Of a stretch of 64,000 nucleotides of DNA, positions 42,183 to 50,357 are shown one piece after another; the stretch's first letter is position 1; each line of letters starts with the position of its first letter. The notes beneath the pieces are model-generated. The model ran no database searches. It was given only the letters and a program-made list of their open reading frames with translations, and was not told where the DNA came from. The translations under genes were made by a program, and so were the position numbers. Location of the stretch: assembly GCF_009377195.2 (NCBI RefSeq), contig NZ_VJXX01000001.1, positions 1,612,001 through 1,676,000 of the forward strand, in the 5' to 3' direction. This DNA is from Arthrobacter bussei (GTDB taxonomy: Bacteria > Actinomycetota > Actinomycetes > Actinomycetales > Micrococcaceae).

Positions 42183-42255
42183 GGGGGCATGGCGCAATTG
42201 GTAGCGCACCTGCTTTGCAAGCAGGGGGTTCGGGGTTCGAGTCCCCGTGCCTCCA
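42183..42255 (+). tRNA. tRNA-Ala (TGC)
   Basis: A 73-base cloverleaf with acceptor GGGGGCA paired to TGCCTCC, anticodon loop CTTTGCAAG (TGC) and T-arm GGTTCGAGTCC. CCA is not encoded. Confidence 0.96.
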
Positions 42256-42360
42256 CCGAGAGGAAGTCCCGGTCGACGACCGGGACTTCCTGCGTTAAGG
42301 GGTCCTGCCGTCCTGGACCATGCGGTCGTCGGACGACACCCGGTGCCATAGTGTTGCCGG

Positions 42361-43278
42361 GTGATCATCTTCCTCTCGATCCTGGGCGTGATCGGTGTGT
42401 CTGCATCGGGCCCGATCATGGCCGCCACGGCGGCGCCCGTCCTCGCCATCGCCTTCTGGCGGAATCTGATCGGCGCTGTCCTCATGGGCGGCCCTGCCGC
42501 CGTCTCCAAGCGCGCGGAGTTCGCCGCCCTCCGAGGCCCCGACGTGCGCCGGCTCTCGATCGCTGCCGTCGCCCTCGCTCTCCACTTCGTCTGCTTCATC
42601 TCGGCGCTCAAGCTCACTTCGGTAGCGGCCGCAACCGCCCTCGTGTGCCTGCAGGTCGCCTGGATAGCCCTGTTCAACGCCCTGCTGGGCTCCCGGCCGC
42701 ACGGTGCCGTCGTCGCCGGGCTGGGCGTCGCGTTCGTCGGCGTCGTGATCATCACCGGCTTCGATCTCTCGCTGTCGCGGGACGCCCTGCTGGGTGACCT
42801 CCTGGCGCTCGCAGGAGGGGCGCTGGCAGCCGTCTACCAGATGGCCGGCGCGGCAGCCCGGAGGACCATGTCCACGGGAACGTACACCACCCTCTGCTAC
42901 GGGGCCTGCGCCGTGATCCTCCTGATCCTGTGCGCAGCCACGGGACAGCCGGTGACGGGTTTCAGCCCAGCCGCCTGGGTGGGGATCCTGGGGGTGACAC
43001 TCATGGCGCAGATCATGGGTCATTCGGTGTTCAACCATCTGCTGGCCGTGATGAGCCCCCTGGTCGTCTCAATGATCATCCTGCTCGAGATCCCCGGTGC
43101 CGCCGTCCTCGCCGCTGTATTCCTCGGCGAGAAACTACCCGGAGGGACCTACGGCGGGCTCGTGCTGATCCTCCTGGGGCTGGCGGTGGTCATCAGGGGA
43201 CAGCAACGACGCCGGCGGCGTCGTCCCGCATCCGGTTCATCCTTGGCGGCGCAACCTCCCGTTCTCGGTGGCGACTAG
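42361..43278 (+). CDS. EamA/DMT-family transporter
   Basis: A 305-residue membrane protein with ten helices in two five-helix halves, as in the drug/metabolite transporter superfamily. Conserved features are PVLAIAFWRNLIGA after the first helix and VVSMIILLEIPGAAVLAAVFLGEKL near the end, the latter being the common EamA signature. The substrate is not predictable. It ends in a basic, disordered tail. GTG start at 42361. Confidence 0.85.
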   Translation: MIIFLSILGVIGVSASGPIMAATAAPVLAIAFWRNLIGAVLMGGPAAVSKRAEFAALRGPDVRRLSIAAVALALHFVCFISALKLTSVAAATALVCLQVAWIALFNALLGSRPHGAVVAGLGVAFVGVVIITGFDLSLSRDALLGDLLALAGGALAAVYQMAGAAARRTMSTGTYTTLCYGACAVILLILCAATGQPVTGFSPAAWVGILGVTLMAQIMGHSVFNHLLAVMSPLVVSMIILLEIPGAAVLAAVFLGEKLPGGTYGGLVLILLGLAVVIRGQQRRRRRRPASGSSLAAQPPVLGGD

Positions 43279-43328
43279 GCGTCGTTCTGTCTATGCCTAG
43301 GGAAGAATATGAGACAGGACCACGAAAA

Positions 43329-43352
43329 AGCCCCCGGTCGATTCCGGGGGCT
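43329..43352 (-). terminator. Intrinsic terminator for the 43373 gene
   Basis: GCCCCCGG (43330-43337) pairs with CCGGGGGC (43344-43351) around a 6-base loop. On the minus strand it is followed by CTTTTTC, so it ends the leftward gene. It may also act weakly on the rightward transporter gene. Confidence 0.85.
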
Positions 43353-43372
43353 TCTCCGTGGTGTGCCCTGAA

Positions 43373-44257
43373 TCAGGCTTTGGGCTCGTCGTCCGTCGAC
43401 TTCGCCGCATGCTTGGCCGACTCGGTGACGTCCTTCGCCTTGTCGGCGACCTTCTCGGCTGCTGCTGCCGTCCCGGTCGTCGCCGAATCGTCCGAGCCAG
43501 CGGCTCGGTCAGCCGCTTCCTTGATGGTCGCGACGACGTCCTTGGCCTCCTGCGACTTCTGGCTGGAGACGGGAGCCGGGGACGCCTTGATCGGAGCGGG
43601 CGTCTTCCATGGATCCTCGACCGGCTTCGATGCGCGCCATGCAGCTACTCCGGCCACGACGGCGGCTGCCAGGATGCCGAAGATGAGCCAGCCCTTCCCG
43701 GACTTGCGGGACTGGTTCTTCCTGAGCTCCTTCGATGCCTGGAGAGTGGCGGCTGCGAGTCGCTTCTGGGCGTTCTTCACGGCCTTCTTGTCACCGGTCA
43801 CCCTGGTGACGGCCTTCTCCACGACGGGAGGCACGGAAGCGGCAGCGAGCGACCGGGAGGCACTGTCCGCGGCCTCACCGAGCCGGTTGGACAGGGCCGG
43901 CAGGTAGCCTTCGACGACCTTCTCCTTCGCGGACGTGAGTGCAGGGGCCGCTTTGTCCAGCGTCCCCTGGATCTTCGGCGTGGTGCCGTCGATGACCTGC
44001 GTGATGCGTGGTCCGACCTTGTCGAGTCCGTCCTGGATCTTCGGGGTCACCACGGCGATGCCGCCCGAGATCCCCTCCGCGGCCTTGCGGTACGTGTCCT
44101 GAAGAGCGGGACCAGCGGTCTCCACGCCCTTGTCCCAGCGGGGCTTCGCCCAGTCGTAGGCGTGGGTCACGTGGGGAGTGGCCCAGTCACGGGCGGCCGC
44201 TACGCCCGCAGCGACGTTCTCCTCGAGCTCGTGCGTGACGCGTTCGTTCTTCTTCAC
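43373..44257 (-). CDS. Helical membrane-anchored protein of unknown function
   Basis: A 294-residue protein. The first 175 residues are amphipathic helices rich in Ala, Lys, Asp and Val with repeated VTPKIQDGLDKVGPRI-like segments. A basic stretch (RKNQSRKSGKG) leads to a single membrane helix near residues 187-206 (WLIFGILAAAVVAGVAAW). The C-terminal 80 residues are Ala/Ser/Lys-rich and disordered. The GTG at 44257 has a strong GGAGG site; upstream frame to 44362 is not needed. No catalytic motif is visible. It resembles uncharacterised actinobacterial phasin- or apolipoprotein-like helical proteins. Confidence 0.75.
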   Translation of the reverse strand: MKKNERVTHELEENVAAGVAAARDWATPHVTHAYDWAKPRWDKGVETAGPALQDTYRKAAEGISGGIAVVTPKIQDGLDKVGPRITQVIDGTTPKIQGTLDKAAPALTSAKEKVVEGYLPALSNRLGEAADSASRSLAAASVPPVVEKAVTRVTGDKKAVKNAQKRLAAATLQASKELRKNQSRKSGKGWLIFGILAAAVVAGVAAWRASKPVEDPWKTPAPIKASPAPVSSQKSQEAKDVVATIKEAADRAAGSDDSATTGTAAAAEKVADKAKDVTESAKHAAKSTDDEPKA

Positions 44258-44421
44258 AAAAACCTCCAGGGGGTGGTTACTCGTTTTCCTCAGCCTACGT
44301 TGCATGGCGCAGCGCATGCCATCCGCGGGCTCAGCAAGGGCGGGTTTGACCACGCGTTTCACTGTGCGCGGAATGCGTCTCCCCCAGCTTATTGTCAGTA
44401 CCCGCGTGGAAGAATGGCGCC

Positions 44422-44964
44422 ATGACTGCTATTCCGACCGCAAAAGCGACCATCCACACCAACCAGGGCGACATCGAGGTGAACCTCTTCGGCAACCATG
44501 CTCCCAAGACGGTGAAGAACTTCGTCGGTCTCGCCACGGGCGAGATCGCCTGGACCCACCCGCAGACGGGTGAGGAGTCGAACGCCCCCCTGTACAGCGG
44601 CACCATCTTCCACCGCATCATCAAGGACTTCATGATCCAGGGCGGGGATCCCCTCGGCCAGGGGATCGGTGGACCGGGCTACAAGTTCGACGACGAGATC
44701 AACCCCGATCTCTCCTTCACCGAGCCGTACAAGCTGGCCATGGCCAATGCCGGCCTGCAGGGTGGCCGTGGCACCAACGGGTCCCAGTTCTTCATCACCT
44801 CGGTTCCCACGACCTGGCTTCAGGGCAAGCACACCATCTTCGGTGACGTCACGGACGAGGAATCCCGCAAGGTCGTCGACACGCTGAACTCGATCCCGAC
44901 CGACATGAGGGACAAGCCCCTCGACGACGTGGTCATCGAGAGCATCACCGTGGAACAGCTCTAA
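44422..44964 (+). CDS. ppiA: Peptidyl-prolyl cis-trans isomerase, cyclophilin type
   Basis: A 180-residue cytosolic cyclophilin. The catalytic motif SGTIFHRIIKDFMIQGGDP has the conserved Phe and Arg, and the active-site segments NAGLQGGRGTNGSQFFIT and HTIFGDV follow. No signal peptide is seen. The ATG at 44422 gives the family length; the frame is open from 44392. Confidence 0.94.
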   Translation: MTAIPTAKATIHTNQGDIEVNLFGNHAPKTVKNFVGLATGEIAWTHPQTGEESNAPLYSGTIFHRIIKDFMIQGGDPLGQGIGGPGYKFDDEINPDLSFTEPYKLAMANAGLQGGRGTNGSQFFITSVPTTWLQGKHTIFGDVTDEESRKVVDTLNSIPTDMRDKPLDDVVIESITVEQL

Positions 44965-44968
44965 CCGG

Positions 44969-45841
44969 ATGTCCTATGGAGTCCCCGCGCCCGACGCCGG
45001 CAGCCAGCAGGCGCCGGTCTGTCCCCGCCATCCTGATCGCATCAGCTACGTGCGGTGCCAGCGGTGCGGACGACCGGCGTGCGCCGATTGCCAGAGGCCT
45101 GCACCCGTAGGCTTCCAGTGCGTCGATTGCATCCGGGAACAGGCGGCCAACACGCCTGTCCGCCGGAATGCGTTCGGTGGCATCGCGCGCGGGGGCTCAC
45201 CCATCGTGACCTACATCCTGATCGGTGTCTGTCTGGTGGTCTTCCTCCTCCAGCTCGTCGTTCCGGGCGTCACCCGGGCCTTCTCCTACGCGCCCATCTA
45301 TACGGCGGGGGCCGGCGGGATCATTCCCGCGGAACCCTGGCGCATGGTGACGGCCGCGTTCCTCCATTCGCCGTCCTCCTTCCTGCACATCGCCTTCAAC
45401 ATGTACGCGCTGTACATCCTCGGCAAGGTGCTCGAGCCATCGATGGGGCGGGCCAGGTTCCTTGCGCTCTACCTCGTCTCCGCCGTCGGCGGTTCCGTCG
45501 GGGTCCTGCTGCTCAGCAATGTCCAGCAATCGGTGGTCGGCGCGTCCGGGGCGGTCTTCGGTCTCTTCGGGGCCCTGTTCATCGTCCAGCGCAAGCGTGG
45601 AGGCGACGTACGCCAGATCGTCGTCCTGATCGCACTCAACGGCGTCCTCGGGTTCGTGGTGCCGGGCATCGCCTGGCAGGCCCACCTGGGTGGTCTCCTC
45701 ACGGGCGCCGCCTGTGCCGCTGTCATCGCCTATGCCCCGAAGGGTGTTCGGCAGGCGGGACTGCAATGGGCGGGCCTGGCCGGTGTCGTGGTACTCCTCG
45801 GCATCCTGACCTTCGTCGGGGTCACGCTCCTCCCCGTATGA
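44969..45841 (+). CDS. Rhomboid family intramembrane serine protease with N-terminal zinc finger
   Basis: A 290-residue membrane protease. Residues 18-54 hold paired Cys/His (CPRHPD, CQRCGRPACADCQ, CVDC), a B-box-like zinc ribbon. The six-helix rhomboid core has the catalytic Ser193 in GASGAVFG and His239 in WQAHLGGLL, and the H-bonding HIAFNMYALY before it. Both dyad residues are intact. The natural substrate is unknown. It follows ppiA after 4 bases and ends in a strong hairpin. Confidence 0.92.
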   Translation: MSYGVPAPDAGSQQAPVCPRHPDRISYVRCQRCGRPACADCQRPAPVGFQCVDCIREQAANTPVRRNAFGGIARGGSPIVTYILIGVCLVVFLLQLVVPGVTRAFSYAPIYTAGAGGIIPAEPWRMVTAAFLHSPSSFLHIAFNMYALYILGKVLEPSMGRARFLALYLVSAVGGSVGVLLLSNVQQSVVGASGAVFGLFGALFIVQRKRGGDVRQIVVLIALNGVLGFVVPGIAWQAHLGGLLTGAACAAVIAYAPKGVRQAGLQWAGLAGVVVLLGILTFVGVTLLPV

Positions 45842-45852
45842 GGTCAGCAGGA

Positions 45853-45890
45853 CGAGGAAGGGCCGATGCTGGAGCATCGGCCCTTCCTCG
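45853..45890 (+). terminator. Strong hairpin after the rhomboid gene
   Basis: A perfect 18-bp inverted repeat (45853-45870 with 45873-45890) lies 12 bases beyond the stop codon and is followed by TTGTCC. Confidence 0.85.
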
Positions 45891-46040
45891 TTGTCCACAG
45901 GGCTTATCCACAGCGGGGATAACTTACACACATGTGATTCCACAGCTGTGGATAAGCGGGGCCCGGAATCCCGGGCTCTTTCGTGAATCATCAACAATTT
46001 TGTGCACATCTGTGGATAACGTCATGCACACCGTGTGTAC
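45891..46040. promoter_or_regulatory. Secondary DnaA-box cluster
   Basis: Four strong DnaA boxes lie within 130 bases: TTGTCCACA at 45891, TTATCCACA at 45904, and TGTGGATAA at 45947 and 46011. A weaker TTGTGCACA is at 46000. The interval is also AT-richer than its surroundings (GGGATAACTTACACACATGT and ATCAACAATTTTGT). It is about 14 kb from oriC, between two genes that end there. Candidate roles are DnaA titration or reactivation, or a second initiation element. Confidence 0.8.
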
Positions 46041-46056
46041 AGCCGGGAACTGCGGG

Positions 46057-48104
46057 TCAGTATCCGAAGATCGACCGGCGAATCGGTTCGGCCAGGGTCT
46101 GCGCGAAGGAATCGGTGATGTGGTTGTCGCGGTACACGAGGACGTTCCCGACCACGTAGGGACATGTTCCTTCACGGCAGAATGCACCCGAGAGGTCCAC
46201 CACGGAGACTCCCTCGAGACCTTCTGCTGCTTCGAGCATCGGATCGTCGGCCTGTTCCCCCTGCGGACGGTCCACGCAGTCGTCCATGACGTCCTCGCTC
46301 CTCTCCACGCACTCGGGGGCGCCTGTCGGGACGGCAGGGGTGAGTCACTGATGACACGAACGTCGATGCCGGCCTCGACGAGCCGCTTCCATGCCGAGCG
46401 ATAGCCCTCCACGGCCTCGTCGCGGGAACGCCACGTCCAGCTCAGCTCACGCTCGTATCCCGCCGGTCGGAAGTTGCTGGTCACCACCATGTCCGGAGGG
46501 TCGGCGAGCAGGGTCTGCAGGGTCAGCTCATTCCGCTCGATGCAGTCGCCGAAGACTGCCGCGCCGCTCCCGAGGGGCGCAGCACTGAAGGGACACCCGT
46601 TCCGCACCTGTGCGTCGAGGATGAAGCCCTCCTGCCGGAACACCGCATCCAGGGGAGACAGATACTGCGCTGCATGGGAGTCCCCGACCAGCACGGCTCG
46701 ATCCGCACCTTCTGCATCGCCGTAACGACAGGCGTCGGCTTCCATCTCGCTCGGTTCCCACAGCAGGCACCCGTTGCCCGCGAGCTCATTCTGATCTCCG
46801 CTCGCCAGGGCAGGATCCGGCTGGACGGGCGCAGCCGCGACATCCGACCTCTCCCAGGCCGCAGCCCCCGGGTACACGGCCGGGTCCAGGGAGGCGCCGA
46901 GATCCTGCGCACTCTTGAGGGTGATCAGGCTCCACGGGAGAGCAGCGGCGGTGAGGGAGAGGACAAGGAGGCCGGAGCCGAGGACGTAGGAGTACCGCTT
47001 CAGTTCACGGCCCGGCTGTCGGTCCCCGCCTGTACGGCGTCCTGCCGTACGGGCGCGATTGAGCGGGAGTTCGATGAACCGAGTACTGGTCCATGCCAGC
47101 AGCACGGCGGACACGAGGATGATGGCGCCGTCGAGCACCGAGGGCTGCCGCTCGACGACGAACAGGTAGAGCACGATCAGCGGCCAGTGCCACAGGTACA
47201 GCGAATAGGAGATGTCGCCGATGAAGACGGCTGGGCGGATCGACAGGACCCGGACGAGTCCGGAGGCACTTCCGTGTGCGGATCCGGCGGACAGGACGAG
47301 AAGGGTGCCAAGCACCGGCACTGCAGCGATCCAGCCCGGGAAGGCGAGCTCGGTGGAGAAGGTTGCCGCACCGGCGGCGATGAGCAGCGCGCCCAGGACG
47401 AAAGAGACATCGGCCGCACCACGACGGAGGGCCGGTGCGGTGACGGCCAGGATCCCTCCTGCCAGCAACTCCCACAGGCGGGTGGTGGTTGCGAAGTAGG
47501 CGATGTCAGGATCGGACCCGGAAAATGACACGGAGTGGATGAGGGATGCGGCGCCGAGAAGCGTCAGCGCTGTGACGATGAGGCGCGATCGACGCGCCGG
47601 GCTCCGATCCCCGATCGACCTCACCACCAGCAGGATGAGAAGAGGCACGACCAGGTAGAACTGTTCCTCGACCGCGAGCGACCAGAAGTGCTGGAGGGTG
47701 GAGACCGGTCCGCCGGCCTGCTCGTAGCTGGTGGAGGCGAGGGCGAGGTTCCAGTTCTGCGCCTGCAGCGCGGAGGCAACGACGTCCCTGGCGAGCTGGG
47801 TCCAACGGCTCGCCGGGAGGATCAGGAGCGAAGCGACGGTCGTCACGGTGAGGACGACGGTCGCCGCCGGCATGAGCCGCCGGATCCGCCGGCGGTAGAA
47901 CGCAGCGAGATCGACGCTCCCCGTCCGCGCCGCCTCCCTGGCGAGGGAGCCCACGATGAGATACCCGGAGATGACGAAGAAGACGTCCACGCCCACGAAT
48001 CCCCCGGGCAATGCTTCTGGTACCAGGTGGTAGACGACGACCAGCAGCACCGCGACCGCACGGAGTCCCTGGATGTCGGTACGCCGCGGCACTGCCGTAC
48101 TCAT
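46057..48104 (-). pseudogene. OafA/YrhL-type acyltransferase with SGNH domain, frameshifted
   Basis: A large O-acetyltransferase-like gene. The N-terminus STAVPRRTDIQGLRAVAVLL, GGFVGVDVFFVISGYLI and TLQHFWSLAVEEQFYLVVPL define the membrane acyltransferase-3 domain. After about residue 370 comes an SGNH hydrolase-like domain with VLVGDSHAAQYL (Ser of the GDS motif). The frame is broken in a run of five G (46315-46319, plus strand). One base more would join the frame ending VISDSPLPSRQAP to the one reading ERSEDVMDDCVD and then VYRDNHITDSFAQT, which holds the DxxH motif. Read as one gene it ends at 46057. It may be a true mutation, slippage, or a sequencing error. Confidence 0.85.
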
Positions 48105-48284
48105 CGGCCTGTGCTCCGTCCGGCATCGGGTCGAGCCGCCACTGCCACCGGGAAAGCGCACAAACAGTTGATTCTGCCGGCGTCAAGCAAATAATTCACT
48201 GTGACATTGTGACCCACGCCCTGGCCGTTCCGGGGCAACGGGCGAGGTTACGGGATGGATGTCCCCCGGGCGCGCACTACCCGG

Positions 48285-48533
48285 TCAGCGCCACCGGGTG
48301 GTCATCAGGAACCCGATGATCGCGATGCCGAACCCGACCAGGATGTTCAACGAACCCCAGGCCTCCACGGGCAGGGTGGACTCGGAGATGTAGAACGTGA
48401 TGATCCAGAGCAGGCCGACGATCATCAGGCCGAACATGACGTACTTGTACCAGGCCGGATTCGGCTTGGGTTGCGAGGACTTCGCGGCGGGTGCCGTGGT
48501 GCTGGCTCTCTTGCGGGGCTTCGACTCGGGCAC
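48285..48533 (-). CDS. crgA: Cell division protein CrgA
   Basis: An 82-residue membrane protein. A basic N-terminus is followed by PAWYKYVMFGLMIVGLLWI, a short external loop, and a second helix ending FLMTTRW, the CrgA signature. CrgA coordinates FtsZ- and PBP-linked septum events in actinobacteria. It is divergent from the class E sortase gene. Confidence 0.93.
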   Translation of the reverse strand: MPESKPRKRASTTAPAAKSSQPKPNPAWYKYVMFGLMIVGLLWIITFYISESTLPVEAWGSLNILVGFGIAIIGFLMTTRWR

Positions 48534-48713
48534 GGCTTCTCCTCGACGGGGTGCAGCCGCGGATCAGCCGCACCGATGGTCTCGCTGGCCGCTCGAAGGT
48601 GCCCGGGCCCGCAGGATATCCTGAGGGAGAAGCGACACCCGGCGGCCCGGTTCTCCGACGATTCTAGCCAAGAACCGCGGCCGATCAGTGCATCCCGAGC
48701 GGCAGGAGCGGCA

Positions 48714-49529
48714 GTGGCCAGGTCTACGCTCGATGCCGCTCCCGCGACCGGTGCCGATCGCGGAGCCGTGCGCCGCCGTCGTTCGCCCCTGCAGCTGATC
48801 GTCCAGATCGTCGGCGAGCTGCTCATCACGGCCGGGCTGGTGCTGCTGCTGTTCGTCGCCTGGGAGCTGTGGTGGACGAACATCGACGCGGACATCAAGC
48901 AGGATCAGGCGCTCGAGGAGTTCTTCTCGGACGTCCCCGTTCCTCCGGCAACGGCCGGACCTGCCCCCTCGGCCGGATCCGTACCGCCGGTCGGTGAGGA
49001 CTTCGGGGAGCCCGCCGTGCTCGAGCAGGCTGCCCTCACGGGGACTTTCGGTGTGGCCTACATCCCCCGCTTCGGGGAGGACTATTCCCGCCCCATCACC
49101 GCCGGAGTCGGGACGGAAGTGCTCGACAACCTGGGACTGGGCCACTATCCGGGAACCGCCGCTCCAGGCCAGGTGGGCAACATCGCCCTTGCCGGGCATC
49201 GTCAGACGCACGGTCAGGTCCTCGACCAGATCCACACCCTCGTTCCCGGGGACCGCATCTACCTGCAGACCAGGGATGGGTACTACACCTACGTGTTCCG
49301 CAACACCGAGATCGTCCTTCCGGACCAGGTCGACGTGATCGCCCCCGTACCCACTGATCCGGCCGCCGAGCCGGTGGACCGGATCCTCACACTGACCAGC
49401 TGCAATCCGCGCTTCGGGGCGCAGGAGCGTATCATTGCCTACTCGGTGATGGAGTCCTGGCGTCCGCCGGAGGCCGGTCCTCCGCCCGAGATCGCGGAGC
49501 AGGTCGCCCGCACCGCAGGACGTGGATAG
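48714..49529 (+). CDS. Class E sortase
   Basis: A 271-residue membrane-anchored transpeptidase that attaches proteins to the cell wall. One N-terminal helix (residues 23-45, LIVQIVGELLITAGLVLLLF) is followed by an extracellular catalytic domain. The catalytic residues are visible: His162 in ALAGHRQTHG, Cys230 in TLTSCNPRFG and Arg239 in QERIIAYSV. The TLTSC motif is that of class E. The GTG at 48714 has a GGAG site; frame is open upstream. Substrates would carry LAXTG-type signals. Confidence 0.9.
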   Translation: MARSTLDAAPATGADRGAVRRRRSPLQLIVQIVGELLITAGLVLLLFVAWELWWTNIDADIKQDQALEEFFSDVPVPPATAGPAPSAGSVPPVGEDFGEPAVLEQAALTGTFGVAYIPRFGEDYSRPITAGVGTEVLDNLGLGHYPGTAAPGQVGNIALAGHRQTHGQVLDQIHTLVPGDRIYLQTRDGYYTYVFRNTEIVLPDQVDVIAPVPTDPAAEPVDRILTLTSCNPRFGAQERIIAYSVMESWRPPEAGPPPEIAEQVARTAGRG

Positions 49530-49534
49530 GGCTC

Positions 49535-49696
49535 ATGTACGGACTGATATTCCGGGCACTTCCCGGCCCGCTGTGGGTGCGCATCCTGCTGTCGGTGATG
49601 CTCGTGGTGGCGGCTGTGGCCGCCCTCATGGTCTTCGTCTTCCCCTGGTTCTCGCAGTTCAACCCGCTCACGGATTCAACGATTGGTTCCCCGTAA
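49535..49696 (+). CDS. Small single-helix membrane protein (53 aa) between sortase and pabA
   Basis: A 53-residue frame begins MYGLIFRALPGPLWVRILLS and has one long membrane helix (VMLVVAAVAALMVFVFPWF), then a short tail ending in SP. The start lies 6 bases after the sortase stop and the stop is 4 bases before pabA, so the three appear co-transcribed. No family is recognised. A ribosome site is not clear (GGATAGGG near it). Confidence 0.65.
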   Translation: MYGLIFRALPGPLWVRILLSVMLVVAAVAALMVFVFPWFSQFNPLTDSTIGSP

Positions 49697-49699
49697 CTC

Positions 49700-50344
49700 A
49701 TGGCTGACATCACCCGCATCCTCGTCGTCGACAACTACGACAGCTTCGTCTACACGCTGGTCGGCTACCTGCAGGAACTGGGTGCCGAGACCACGGTGGT
49801 CAGGAACGACGACGTCACCCTGGCGGAAGCCGAGGACATGGCGGCCTCACGTGACGGAGTGCTCATCTCGCCGGGCCCCGGTACGCCGTCCGAGGCGGGC
49901 GTCTGCGTGGACCTCATCCGCTGGTGCGGCGAGCAGGCGAAGCCGATGCTCGGCGTCTGCCTGGGCCATCAGGCCCTCGCAGAGGCGTACGGAGGCCGGG
50001 TCACCCACGCGCCCGAGCTCATGCACGGGAAGACGTCGCTGGTCGAGCACGACGGCACGAGCGTGTTCCGCGGCCTGCCGTCGCCGGTCACCGCTACCAG
50101 GTACCACTCCCTCGCCGCGGTCAGCGACGACGTCCCGGCGGACCTCGCCGTCACGGCCCGGACCGCGAGCGGCATCATCATGGGCCTCGAGCACCGGACA
50201 GCGCCCCTGACGGGCGTGCAGTTCCACCCTGAGTCCGTCCTCACCGAGGGGGGCTACCAGATGCTGGGAACGTGGCTGGAGTCCCTCGGTCTCGAGGGCG
50301 CCGCCACCCGGGCCGCAGGGCTCAGTCCGCTCATCGCCCGTTAG
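49700..50344 (+). CDS. pabA: Glutamine amidotransferase of anthranilate/aminodeoxychorismate synthase
   Basis: A 214-residue class I amidotransferase giving ammonia to chorismate-using synthases. The N-terminal ILVVDNYDSFVYTLVGYL, the catalytic Cys in GVCLGHQALAE and the His-Glu pair in GVQFHPESVLTEGG are intact. TrpG and PabA cannot be separated from sequence alone; its place next to the kinase cluster and sortase matches PabA-type genes of actinobacteria. It ends 13 bases from the convergent pknB. Confidence 0.88.
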   Translation: MADITRILVVDNYDSFVYTLVGYLQELGAETTVVRNDDVTLAEAEDMAASRDGVLISPGPGTPSEAGVCVDLIRWCGEQAKPMLGVCLGHQALAEAYGGRVTHAPELMHGKTSLVEHDGTSVFRGLPSPVTATRYHSLAAVSDDVPADLAVTARTASGIIMGLEHRTAPLTGVQFHPESVLTEGGYQMLGTWLESLGLEGAATRAAGLSPLIAR

Positions 50345-50357
50345 TGGCGCGAGCGGT

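Noticed and set aside
45924-46315. Continuation of the acyltransferase frame to 45924
   Set aside because: After the G5 tract this frame is out of phase and runs through the DnaA-box cluster; the correct C-terminus lies in another frame ending at 46057.
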